Shown: one piece after another, positions 8,478 to 16,033 of the stretch | How positions within the stretch are numbered: the first letter of the stretch is position 1 | Layout: the number at the start of each line of letters is the position of its first letter | From: Psychroserpens jangbogonensis | GTDB lineage: Bacteria > Bacteroidota > Bacteroidia > Flavobacteriales > Flavobacteriaceae | Direction of reading: 5' to 3' | NCBI RefSeq assembly: GCF_000797465.1 | Contig: NZ_JSWG01000009.1 | Coordinates: 558,001 to 622,000, forward strand | Length of the DNA: 64,000 bases | Position numbers and translations under genes: made by a program | Notes under the pieces: generated by a model | What the model saw: only the letters and a program-made list of their open reading frames with translations | What the model was told of the DNA's origin: nothing | The model's database searches: none

Positions 8478-8771
8478 ATGAACTTAGAAATTACACACTT
8501 CTCAAACAACTTTTTTAAAGTAAAAGGGTCTTTAGATAGGCACAACATTCACCTGTTTAAAAGTAAATTCAGAAACATTTTTGATAAAGCTAATGCAATT
8601 ACTATTAGTATTGAAGATTTAAAAAGTATAGATAGACATGGTGTTACTGCAATTGCACAATTACACAATGAATCGATTTTAAAACAAAAGCGTTTATCAA
8701 TAATTGGGTTAGGATGCCAAGAGGTGTTTAACCATTTTAAAAATAAAGAACAAGAAACAACAGCAGCTTAG
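8478..8771 (+). CDS. STAS-domain protein without the usual phospho-Ser
   Basis: This 97-residue protein has the size and pattern of a single STAS domain, the fold of anti-anti-sigma factors such as SpoIIAA (strand VKGSLDRHNI, helix, strand AITISIEDLKSID, helix, strand LSIIGLG). In phosphorylatable members the loop reads DSSG with Ser as the kinase target; here residues 52-55 read DRHG, so that Ser is missing and switching by a Ser kinase seems unlikely. No kinase or sigma factor gene is adjacent. It converges with the DUF4407 gene with only 3 nt between stops. A structural or partner-binding role is possible. Confidence 0.65.
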   Translation: MNLEITHFSNNFFKVKGSLDRHNIHLFKSKFRNIFDKANAITISIEDLKSIDRHGVTAIAQLHNESILKQKRLSIIGLGCQEVFNHFKNKEQETTAA

Positions 8772-8774
8772 TAA

Positions 8775-9875
8775 CTACAAAGCATTTTTTTGATGATTAA
8801 AAAAGGCATCTGCCTGCAGTTGCATTAATTCCCTAGCTTTTTTGCGTTTATAAGCATAGAGCTCATCCTCTTCAGCAATATCGTTGTAAATTTTATTATT
8901 GAGTGTTTGATCAGTTTTTAAAAGAACTTTACGCTCGTTTACTTTCTGCTCTACCCAAGTTTTAACAGCAGTTTCTGCATCTTCTAACTTATAATCATAT
9001 TCTCCCTTAGGAGATAAAAGTTTCGCGAATATAGGTGACGTTTCAATAGCCAAAAACAACAGTAAAATAAAAAGTGATGGTAACCAAGGTAATTCACCTA
9101 AAGCATTAACACGAGCCATTAAACCATCAAAACCATCAATAATAGGCTGTGACGTTACAACTTGAGTGTCATAATCTGTTTTTAATTGCACTATCTGATT
9201 TTCAACAGATGCAATTTTTGCTTTATTATCTGCTTTGAGTTGTTGTAATTCTGCTAAAGCGGCATCGTGTTTTTCTCGTTTTTCTTTGTACACAGGACCT
9301 TTTCCTAAAAGTTGCGTGCCTGCAGTTCCCTCAGCTTCTGAAATGTAAGTGTCGTAAAGTGCATTAACTTCAGTTTCTTTAGTGTTTATTTGAGATTGTA
9401 ATGCTTTTGCATCATCTTCAAGTGCTAGAACATTTGGAGTGAATTGTTGTGCGATTTGGGTCTTATTTGCTAGAGTTAAATCGTTCTTTTGTTCTAAAAG
9501 GACCTGATTGATTTCCTTCTCGAAAATCTTTAATTCTAAAGGTTTTGAAATCACAACAGCAATTATCACTGCTAAGATTAATCTTGGTGACGCTTGTATG
9601 ATTTCATCAATTATATTGTCACGTTTTTTAATTGTTGACACAATAAAACGATCTAAATTAAAGATTAATAATCCCCAAACAAAACCAAAACCTATAGCTG
9701 CATAAAGATTGTCAAAAACAGTATATAATGCATAGCTACAAGCAATAAATGCCATTACAGCAGTAAAAAATACTGTGGCGCCAATGCCAGCAAATTTGTT
9801 TTGTTCGCCAATAGAGCAATTTTCTAGAATGTCTGTATCAGAACCTGAACAGATGATGAAGAATTTTTTAAGCAT
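8775..9875 (-). CDS. DUF4407 membrane protein with long periplasmic coiled coil
   Basis: This 366-residue protein matches DUF4407, found mostly in Bacteroidota and Actinobacteria. Three hydrophobic segments occupy about residues 30-75 and 95-115, with GLLIFNLDRFIVST as the family signature between them. A Gln/Lys/Ala-rich coiled coil runs from about 145 to 245 (LQSQINTKETEVNALYDTYI and onward), followed by one more membrane helix near 258-275 and a charged C-terminal tail. The first residues (FFIICSGSDTDIL) are also typical. The function is unknown; a membrane scaffold is an inference from shape. It lies downstream of the blaI/M56 pair but beyond a terminator, so it probably has its own promoter. 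Confidence 0.8.
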   Translation of the reverse strand: MLKKFFIICSGSDTDILENCSIGEQNKFAGIGATVFFTAVMAFIACSYALYTVFDNLYAAIGFGFVWGLLIFNLDRFIVSTIKKRDNIIDEIIQASPRLILAVIIAVVISKPLELKIFEKEINQVLLEQKNDLTLANKTQIAQQFTPNVLALEDDAKALQSQINTKETEVNALYDTYISEAEGTAGTQLLGKGPVYKEKREKHDAALAELQQLKADNKAKIASVENQIVQLKTDYDTQVVTSQPIIDGFDGLMARVNALGELPWLPSLFILLLFLAIETSPIFAKLLSPKGEYDYKLEDAETAVKTWVEQKVNERKVLLKTDQTLNNKIYNDIAEEDELYAYKRKKARELMQLQADAFFNHQKNAL

Positions 9876-9949
9876 AATGATTTGATTTTGATTGATTGTC
9901 TATTAGAACGCAAAAAAGCCTCAGATGTTACACTTTTTATGAAGAAAAA

Positions 9950-9990
9950 GACCTTTCCAACTCAAATCTTCTGATTTTGTTAGAAAGGCC
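9950..9990 (-). terminator. Rho-independent terminator downstream of the M56 gene
   Basis: Read on the minus strand, GGCCTTTC pairs with GAAAGGTC (one G-U), with an inner AAATC/GATTT stem, and is followed by a T-rich tract (TCTTTTTCTT). It lies 80-120 nt after the M56 stop and 75 nt before the DUF4407 start, so it should separate the two minus-strand units. Confidence 0.75.
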
Positions 9991-10069
9991 TTACAATTTT
10001 TGTAATCTGACTAATGAAATTTTAATCAGAGATCCTTTTACCTAAAACACCAACTAATTTTGGTCTAGG
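9991..10069 (-). other. Hairpin-dense 3' region between M56 stop and terminator
   Basis: Besides the terminator, three more dyads follow the M56 stop. The first is CCTA..CCAA / TTGG..TAGG within 10041-10069. The second is TCTGA (10006-10010) with TCAGA (10026-10030). The third is TTACAA (9991-9996) with TTGTAA (10000-10005) around a 3-nt loop. Together they could form a chain of short stem-loops in the 3' untranslated RNA. I do not recognise a known RNA family. Confidence 0.4.
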
Positions 10070-12442
10070 TTAAATGATAACATTGTTAGATTCATATGAA
10101 GTTATTAAGTCTGAATCTTTGTTATGTCGTAGATGTTTTAAGGCGTCTTTAAAAGTCACCTCTTTTTGTTCTATAAAGAACTTTGCACCATGTCTATTCA
10201 TAACCTTTACATGACTTATAATATTTCCACGATTTGGTTTTGGAAGATCTTTTTGTACTCTATCATCGTTTATTTTGGGTCCTGTACTTAGAAAAACTTT
10301 GGGCTTATTTGTTTCATTATTTTTAGTAACAAAATTAAGCGTATTGTTTTTTTTATAAAGTCTGATGGCTCTATCTGAAGAAATGACTCTTCCTTGATAA
10401 TAAAACTCTGCATTTTTTTTAGCCATGTCTACAATATGATCTCCAGTTGAATTTGCTGTTGGTACAGGTGCTTTTTTATCTTGAATTGACTTGGTCTTTG
10501 TTTTCTTTTCAGTTTTTATTTTTTTCTTTTCTTTTGAACCTTTTTCGGTCTTCGGAGCTTTCTCAACTTTCGGAGCTTTCTCAACTTTCGGAGTTTTTGG
10601 TTCTTTCGGAGCTTTTGGTTCTTTTGGTTCTTTTGGAGGTGGTGGTATGTTTAATACTCCCTCTTGATTTTGTTTGTTTTTTTTAAACTCTACAACGACT
10701 TCGTCATTGGAATACACTTTAGTAATGTATTGACCAGGAATAACATCTGATGCGTTTATTTGTGAATCACTTAGAACCTTTCCGGATTTCGATACTTCAA
10801 AACCTTTTCGGTTATAATACTTAGTGCTGTTATCGTTCTTTACAAAATAGTGCGCAGCACCATTAATTTTAATAAATCCAGTTTTGGTATGATTATCCTT
10901 TTTTACTTTAGGTGGAGCAGGAGGTTGAGGTGGACATTCTGGAAAAGGTTGAGCGTTTTTCTTTTGTTCTACACTCATTAAACCATAAAGTGTTTCAAGA
11001 CGCTTGATGTCCTTAAGTTTTATAATACGTTTGTCTTTTGGTTGTGCATTGTACTGTTTTGCAAGTTTGTTGTACTCTGAAACTTCTTTAGAAGATGCTG
11101 TTTTTTGTGTGTCGTTTTGAATAATTGTAATAACAGTGTTTTTACTTAGATATGCTGCATTGTTTTTATGCTGCTCATTAAAGTACATGTTAGAATATAG
11201 GTTTACTTGATGGAAATATTTGCCGTAGTCTACAGCATTTTTTTCTAGTTTACTTTCGTTAAATAAACTAAAGTCAGATGGTGAGAATGTGTCTAGTGAA
11301 CTATTACTTATTTGTTTGTCGCCATACCAAACACCATAAGTTTTAGAATCTTTCCAACGGTTTAAATCAGATTGGGTAGGTGATTTTCTTTTAATTTGTC
11401 CATTAAGTGGAAGCAACCTGTCCTTCTCTTCTTGAGTTAATTCATAATAGCTTTTAGTTGCAATTACTTTTCCGTTTGTGTCCTTAAACATGAATGTGAC
11501 ATACTTATAATAAGCCGCTTTGTCCGTCTTTGCATTATTAACTGACTCTTCTAATGAATTTTCTAAAGTAGTTTCTTTTTCAATTTCTATTTTTTCGCTG
11601 AAACCGTATAGCGTGAATGCAATTAAAGGAAAAAGTAAAAGACTTCTAAACCAAACTGATGTTTTTGATGTTCTTGTGTTCATAACTGTAAATCGTTTTT
11701 TGATAGATGAATAATTAATGGCGTTTGCCAATTGATGATTAGTCGCTTTTGATGAGAAAGCCAATATGATATTTTGATAGGTTGACGGCTGAATGCCATT
11801 TTTTAAAACAGCAGAATCTGCTAGAAATTCGTGATTTAGTTTTATGTCTTTTTTGATGAAATAAATTAAAGGATTAAACCAGAATGCAATTTGTAGAAGT
11901 TCTAAAATAATGATATCAAGACTATGCTTTTGTTTTGCATGTGTCTGTTCATGTAAAATGACTTCAGTAGGAATGTCATTAGTTTCAAACTTATGTTTAT
12001 TCAAAAAGATGTAATTGAAAAACGTATGAGGTACTGCTAAGTTTTTTACTAAAACATTTATAAATGGATTAGAATTAAATTTAGGGCTGCGCTTAATTCT
12101 GGAAATGATTTGAGTTAAGTTGACACAAAACTTAATTAAAAAAAACAAAGCGCCTATAGCATAAATCAAATATAATATAATGGGTAAATAATTTACTTTT
12201 TCTTCTATTATAGCAGTATCACTAATCATTAAGTCATTAGTCGTCGATACCAATTGTAATTCTGAAATAACGGGTTCTACATACTCTATGAAAGTCATAA
12301 AAGGAATAACAAAGGCTAATCCTAGAGCGCTTAATAGATATAGGCGTTTGAGTTTATGAGCGCTTGTTTTTTCTAAGATCAATTTATAGAAGATCATAAA
12401 GATCGCAAGACAAGCGCTGGACTTTAAAAGATAAATCAACAT
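10070..12442 (-). CDS. M56 family (BlaR1-like) membrane metallopeptidase
   Basis: M56 proteins are membrane zinc proteases; BlaR1/MecR1 cleave or inactivate a BlaI/MecI repressor after sensing a signal. The 790-residue protein has membrane helices near 1-20, 35-55, 86-110 and 265-285, the zinc motif HEQTH at 164-168 and the third-ligand segment NHEFLAD around 203-209. The long C-terminal part (about 290-790) is periplasmic by topology and is not a penicillin-binding sensor: I see no SxxK/SxN/KTG set. It holds a low-complexity Pro/Lys/Glu stretch (KEPKAPKEPKTPK, then KVEKAPK repeats) around residues 590-640. The BlaI-type repressor gene is immediately upstream with a 2-nt gap, which strongly implies a sensor-repressor pair. 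The signal sensed is unknown. Confidence 0.88.
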   Translation of the reverse strand: MLIYLLKSSACLAIFMIFYKLILEKTSAHKLKRLYLLSALGLAFVIPFMTFIEYVEPVISELQLVSTTNDLMISDTAIIEEKVNYLPIILYLIYAIGALFFLIKFCVNLTQIISRIKRSPKFNSNPFINVLVKNLAVPHTFFNYIFLNKHKFETNDIPTEVILHEQTHAKQKHSLDIIILELLQIAFWFNPLIYFIKKDIKLNHEFLADSAVLKNGIQPSTYQNIILAFSSKATNHQLANAINYSSIKKRFTVMNTRTSKTSVWFRSLLLFPLIAFTLYGFSEKIEIEKETTLENSLEESVNNAKTDKAAYYKYVTFMFKDTNGKVIATKSYYELTQEEKDRLLPLNGQIKRKSPTQSDLNRWKDSKTYGVWYGDKQISNSSLDTFSPSDFSLFNESKLEKNAVDYGKYFHQVNLYSNMYFNEQHKNNAAYLSKNTVITIIQNDTQKTASSKEVSEYNKLAKQYNAQPKDKRIIKLKDIKRLETLYGLMSVEQKKNAQPFPECPPQPPAPPKVKKDNHTKTGFIKINGAAHYFVKNDNSTKYYNRKGFEVSKSGKVLSDSQINASDVIPGQYITKVYSNDEVVVEFKKNKQNQEGVLNIPPPPKEPKEPKAPKEPKTPKVEKAPKVEKAPKTEKGSKEKKKIKTEKKTKTKSIQDKKAPVPTANSTGDHIVDMAKKNAEFYYQGRVISSDRAIRLYKKNNTLNFVTKNNETNKPKVFLSTGPKINDDRVQKDLPKPNRGNIISHVKVMNRHGAKFFIEQKEVTFKDALKHLRHNKDSDLITSYESNNVII

Positions 12443-12444
12443 GA

Positions 12445-12810
12445 TTACTTATTTTTAATTTCGTTATCTATTAAGGCTTTTAAATCTTCTAATTCTTCTT
12501 TAGTCAAATTCGTTTCTTTAGTAAAGAATGATGCAAATTGACTTGCACTATCGTCAAAAAATGTCTTTATTAATGAATTCATATGCTTTGAGAAGTAATC
12601 TTTTTTCTTAACCAATGGTATGTATTCTCTAGATTTCCCGTAGAGTTTGTATGCTACAAAACCTTTATCTATCATGCGTTTTAAGAGCGTGGCCACAGTT
12701 GTTGTCGCTGGTTTTGGTTCTGGGTAGGCGACAAGTAAATCTTTCATGAATGCCTTTTCTAATTTCCACAAATGTTGCATGAGTTGTTCTTCCGTTTTTG
12801 ACAATTGCAT
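12445..12810 (-). CDS. BlaI/MecI/CopY-type transcriptional repressor
   Basis: This 121-residue protein is a typical BlaI/MecI-family winged-helix dimer. The N-terminal DNA-binding domain starts LSKTEEQLMQHLWKLEKAFM, the recognition helix lies at about 36-49 (TTTVATLLKRMIDKG), and the wing has YGKSREYIPLV. The C-terminal helices (about 75-118) would dimerise and carry the site cleaved or released on induction. It is the first gene of a two-gene unit with the M56 protease 2 nt downstream. Two BlaI-type dyads precede its start, one covering its predicted -7 element, so autorepression is likely. Confidence 0.93.
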   Translation of the reverse strand: MQLSKTEEQLMQHLWKLEKAFMKDLLVAYPEPKPATTTVATLLKRMIDKGFVAYKLYGKSREYIPLVKKKDYFSKHMNSLIKTFFDDSASQFASFFTKETNLTKEELEDLKALIDNEIKNK

Positions 12811-12812
12811 TC

Positions 12813-12848
12813 TTCTACATGTTTAGAGTTAATTCTACAAATGTAGAA
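12813..12848 (-). promoter_or_regulatory. Paired BlaI-type operators for blaI/M56
   Basis: TTCTACA-AA-TGTAGAA at 12833-12848 is a perfect 7-bp dyad with the TACA/TGTA core known for BlaI/MecI operators. A second, weaker copy (TTCTACA-TG-TTTAGAG) sits at 12813-12828, exactly 20 bp closer to the start codon, about two helical turns. The upstream copy covers the predicted -7 element and the downstream copy lies in the leader. Confidence 0.8.
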
Positions 12849-12867
12849 CAAAAAAGCTAATTTCCAA
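12838..12867 (-). promoter_or_regulatory. Bacteroidota-type promoter of the blaI/M56 unit
   Basis: On the minus strand TTG (12867-12865), a 19-nt spacer and TACATTTG (12845-12838) match the Bacteroidota -33/-7 consensus TTG/TAnnTTTG. Transcription would start near 12831, between the two operator copies, giving a leader of about 20 nt. Confidence 0.75.
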
Positions 12868-12899
12868 ATTACACCAACTCTTATTTTGTTAAAATCCAC

Positions 12900-12907
12900 T
12901 ATATTTG
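12900..12907 (+). promoter_or_regulatory. -7 element for the M28 peptidase gene
   Basis: TATATTTG matches TAnnTTTG; a start near 12914 would leave about 22 nt to the ATG at 12936. No TTG at the ideal distance was seen. Confidence 0.5.
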
Positions 12908-12935
12908 GTAAAAATTAAAAGAAAAATTGCCCACA

Positions 12936-14312
12936 ATGAATACTTTTAGATCTACTATTATATGCTTTTTTTTATGTGTGTTTAGTTCCTATGCGCAATC
13001 CATTCAAGATATTATTGATGCGGTTGATTTAGACAATTTATCACTTACACTAAGAGAATTTACTGGAGAAATAACAACTGTTGTTGATGAAAATACAGTT
13101 ACAATAACGAATAGACAACAAGCAAATAATGAATTAGCTGGTGACTATTTAGTTCAAAAGCTTGAGGAATTGGACAATATCACTATAAATGATCAACAGT
13201 TTGATTCTAATGGGAGAAATATAATTGCAACGCAACTAGGTAAGACCAATCCAAACAATATTTATATTATTTGTGCGCATTATGATTCTGTAGCAGATTA
13301 TTGCGCAGATGATAACGCAACAGGTACAGCTGCTGTTTTGGAAGCCGCAAGAATCCTTTCAACTCAGTGTTTAGATAATACAATAGTTTATGCTTTGTGG
13401 GATGAAGAAGAAACTGGACTAAATGGGTCATCATTTTATGCTGCACAAGCTGCTGGTAATGGTGACAATATTTTAGGTGTTTTAAATTTAGATATGATGG
13501 GATATGATGGTGATGCTCCAGGAACTGCAGGCGATAATCAATTTGATATTGATATTAGAGATTTTGCTGGTTCTATCGATATGAAAGACGATATTGTTGC
13601 AGTGTTAAATAGTTATACTTTCGACTTGAGTGTTATTGTGGTAAATCCCGGAACTTTTTCAAGTGATCATTCTAGTTTTTGGGCTAATGATTATTCTGCA
13701 GTTTTGTTAGGGGAATCATGGGAAACCAATGATCAAACTCCTTTTTATCATTCATCTGGAGATCGTTTTAGCACTATTGATTTACCTTATTTTCATGAGT
13801 TGACGAAGCTAACAACCGCTTATATGGCAACTGTTGGAGGATTAGTAAATGTTGATAATGGTGTTAGTCAGACGGTTACAACATTAACTGCAAATCAAGC
13901 TTCTGCATCATACCAATGGATAAATTGTGATACAAGTTCTTCGATTTCTGGTGCCACATCACAATCTTATATACCTTCGGTAAGTGGGAATTATGCTGTT
14001 GAAATTACTTCAGGGACTTGTACAGAATTAAGTGAATGTATCGTATTTGATACATTAGGTCTAGATGATTTCTTAGCGTCAGAAATTAAAGTCTTTCCTA
14101 ATCCTGTAAAGACAAATCTTAATATTGAAATCACTAATAATACCGAATCTATTGCTTTAGACTTATTTGATGTGTCTGGAAAATTAGTATTACAAAAGAG
14201 TATTACCAACGAAGTAATTTCATTAAATATGAAAAATTTACCTCGAGGTGTTTATTTCTTAAAAGTGTCATCTTCTGAAAAAACAGGAACCTATAAAATT
14301 GTAAAAGAATAG
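12936..14312 (+). CDS. Secreted M28 family aminopeptidase with T9SS sorting signal
   Basis: M28 enzymes are di-zinc aminopeptidases. From the ATG at 12936 (458 residues) there is a signal peptide (MNTFRSTIICFFLCVFSSYA), which decides this start over an in-frame TTG three codons upstream. Zinc and catalytic residues are visible: H115 and D117 (CAHYDS), DDN at 125-127, the EEE triplet at 157-159 (WDEEETG), LDMMGYD, and the late His in SSDHSSFW. The C-terminus carries a type IX secretion signal: KVFPNPVKTNLNIE, then DVSGKLV and LPRGVYFLKV. It is therefore expected to cross the outer membrane through the Por/T9SS system and to work outside the cell, supplying amino acids from peptides. Confidence 0.92.
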   Translation: MNTFRSTIICFFLCVFSSYAQSIQDIIDAVDLDNLSLTLREFTGEITTVVDENTVTITNRQQANNELAGDYLVQKLEELDNITINDQQFDSNGRNIIATQLGKTNPNNIYIICAHYDSVADYCADDNATGTAAVLEAARILSTQCLDNTIVYALWDEEETGLNGSSFYAAQAAGNGDNILGVLNLDMMGYDGDAPGTAGDNQFDIDIRDFAGSIDMKDDIVAVLNSYTFDLSVIVVNPGTFSSDHSSFWANDYSAVLLGESWETNDQTPFYHSSGDRFSTIDLPYFHELTKLTTAYMATVGGLVNVDNGVSQTVTTLTANQASASYQWINCDTSSSISGATSQSYIPSVSGNYAVEITSGTCTELSECIVFDTLGLDDFLASEIKVFPNPVKTNLNIEITNNTESIALDLFDVSGKLVLQKSITNEVISLNMKNLPRGVYFLKVSSSEKTGTYKIVKE

Positions 14313-14321
14313 TCTTACTAG

Positions 14322-15710
14322 CTATTTCTTTAACTCTGTAAAGTATTTATAAAATAACGGAATAGTTTCTATCCCTTTAAAATAGTTCCATACTCCAAAA
14401 TGTTCGTTAGGAGAATGAATGGCATCACTATTTAATCCGAATCCCATTAAAATGGTTTTACTTTTTAATTCTTGTTCAAAAAGTGATACTATAGGAATAC
14501 TTCCTCCACTACGTTGTGGGATTGGTGTTTTACCAAATGTATCTTGATAAGCCATTGATGCAGCTTTATATCCAATACTATCAATAGGAGTTACATAACC
14601 TTGTCCACCATGATGAGGCTTTACCTTGACTCGTACACCAGCGGGAGCAATGCTTTCAAAATGAACTGTAAATAATTCTGTAATCTCTTCCCATTCTTGA
14701 TTAGGTACTAATCGCATAGATATTTTTGCATAGGCCTTACTAGCAATAACGGTTTTTGCACCTTCACCTATATATCCTCCCCAAATTCCATTTACATCAA
14801 GTGTTGGTCTTATAGAATTTCGTTCGTTGGTTGTGTAACCTTTTTCGCCATAAACAGAATCAATGTCTATTGATTTTTGGTAACCTTCTAATGAGAAAGG
14901 AGCCTTAGCCATTTCTGCTCTTTCTTCATCAGAGAGATCTTCTACTTTATCATAAAAACCAGGAATTGTAATGTGATTGTTTTCATCATGTAGTGACGCA
15001 ATCATTTTTGTAAGAATATTTATTGGGTTTGCTACAGCGCCTCCATATAAACCAGAATGCAGGTCTCTATTTGGTCCTGTCACTTCAACTTCAACATAAC
15101 TTAAACCTCTTAACCCAGTGGTAATTGATGGTACATCTTGTGCAATCATTCCAGTGTCAGAAATTAAGATTACATCATTTTTAAGTTTTTCCTGGTTGTT
15201 TTTTACAAATTTAGAAAGGTTCACACTTCCAACTTCTTCCTCACCTTCAATCATAAACTTCACATTACAGGGCAATTGGTCAGTTTCAGTCATAAACTCC
15301 ATGGCTTTAACATGCATGTACATTTGTCCTTTGTCATCACACGCACCACGAGCAAAAATTGCGCCTTCCGGGTGAATATCAGTTTTTTTGATAACCGGTT
15401 CATAAGGTGGCGAATCCCATAATTCTAATGGATCGGCTGGTTGAACGTCATAATGTCCGTAAACCAATACAGTCGGAAGATTTTCATCAATCATTTTTTC
15501 ACCATAAACAATTGGGAAGCCATCCGTTTCGCAAATTTCCACATGATCACAGCCAGCTTTTAATAGACTTTCTTTAATGACATCTGCAGTTTTAAATACA
15601 TGATCTTTAAATGCTGGATCTGCACTAACTGAAGGTATTTTAAGGAGGTCGATTAGTTCATTTAGAAACCGGTCTTTATGGTCTTTTATATACGATTGAA
15701 TGTGTTGCAT
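14322..15710 (-). CDS. M20 family dipeptidase
   Basis: The 462-residue protein matches the M20 dipeptidase subgroup of di-zinc exopeptidases that cleave dipeptides in the cytoplasm. Metal-binding residues are visible: H86 and D88 (VYGHYDVQPAD), D125 (RGACDDKGQM), the catalytic and bridging Glu pair at about 157-158 (IEGEEEVGS), and a late His in DAIHSPNEHFG. The lid-domain segment VTGPNRDLHSGLYGG supplies the dimer-interface His. No signal peptide is present. It converges with the secreted M28 peptidase (9-nt gap), so the two peptidases may act in series, but they are on opposite strands and separately promoted. Confidence 0.92.
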   Translation of the reverse strand: MQHIQSYIKDHKDRFLNELIDLLKIPSVSADPAFKDHVFKTADVIKESLLKAGCDHVEICETDGFPIVYGEKMIDENLPTVLVYGHYDVQPADPLELWDSPPYEPVIKKTDIHPEGAIFARGACDDKGQMYMHVKAMEFMTETDQLPCNVKFMIEGEEEVGSVNLSKFVKNNQEKLKNDVILISDTGMIAQDVPSITTGLRGLSYVEVEVTGPNRDLHSGLYGGAVANPINILTKMIASLHDENNHITIPGFYDKVEDLSDEERAEMAKAPFSLEGYQKSIDIDSVYGEKGYTTNERNSIRPTLDVNGIWGGYIGEGAKTVIASKAYAKISMRLVPNQEWEEITELFTVHFESIAPAGVRVKVKPHHGGQGYVTPIDSIGYKAASMAYQDTFGKTPIPQRSGGSIPIVSLFEQELKSKTILMGFGLNSDAIHSPNEHFGVWNYFKGIETIPLFYKYFTELKK

Positions 15711-15777
15711 GGGTAACTATTTTTAGATTCTTTCAAAAATACGAAAATGAAGATGATTTTTTCGCAATTAAAGTTAT

Positions 15778-15806
15778 TTGAATATTGAAAGTATTGTTTA
15801 TATTTG
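15778..15806 (+). promoter_or_regulatory. Promoter of tRNA-Leu
   Basis: TTG (15778-15780), an 18-nt spacer and TATATTTG (15799-15806) form a full match to the Bacteroidota promoter pattern, 24 nt before the tRNA 5' end. Confidence 0.8.
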
Positions 15807-15830
15807 CATCCCAATATTAATTGGAAAGTT

Positions 15831-15912
15831 GCAGGCGTGGTGGAATTGGTAGACACGCTAGACTTAGGATCTAGTGCCGCGAGGTGTGAGAGTTCGAGTC
15901 TCTCCGCCTGTA
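15831..15912 (+). tRNA. tRNA-Leu (anticodon UAG)
   Basis: An 82-nt class II tRNA. The acceptor stem GCAGGCG pairs with CGCCTGT (first pair G-U), and the discriminator base is A. The anticodon stem CTAGA/TCTAG encloses loop CTTAGGA, with anticodon TAG at 15865-15867 reading CUA (Leu). A variable arm (TGCCGCGAGGTGT) and a T-arm GAGAG-TTCGAGT-CTCTC follow. CCA is not encoded. It has its own promoter and terminator. Confidence 0.97.
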
Positions 15913-15921
15913 CATAGTTTT

Positions 15922-15953
15922 AAAAGTCAACTCTTTAGAGTTGACTTTTTTTT
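15922..15953 (+). terminator. Terminator of tRNA-Leu
   Basis: A 12-bp stem AAAAGTCAACTC / GAGTTGACTTTT with a 4-nt loop and a run of T lies 9 nt after the tRNA. Confidence 0.9.
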
Positions 15954-15968
15954 GGATATTATTTAAAT

Positions 15969-16003
15969 AAAAAAGCTTTCCAATAAATATGGAAAGCTTT
16001 TTT
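15969..16003 (-). terminator. Terminator of the T9SS amylase gene
   Basis: A 13-bp stem AAAAAAGCTTTCC / GGAAAGCTTTTTT with a 9-nt loop lies about 30 nt after the minus-strand amylase stop. Being symmetric, it could also back up the tRNA terminator on the plus strand. Confidence 0.85.
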
Positions 16004-16033
16004 CAGGCTAATTCAAATTGCTATAAAATCAAT

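Noticed and set aside
10555-10640. Short tandem repeat that might look like a CRISPR or minisatellite
   Set aside because: The units encode the KEPKAPK/KVEKAPK linker in frame within the M56 protein; there are no spacers or cas genes.
15831-15912. tRNA-Leu as an integration site for a mobile element
   Set aside because: No integrase or repeated tRNA 3' end was seen nearby; the following DNA is a terminator and an ordinary glycosidase gene.
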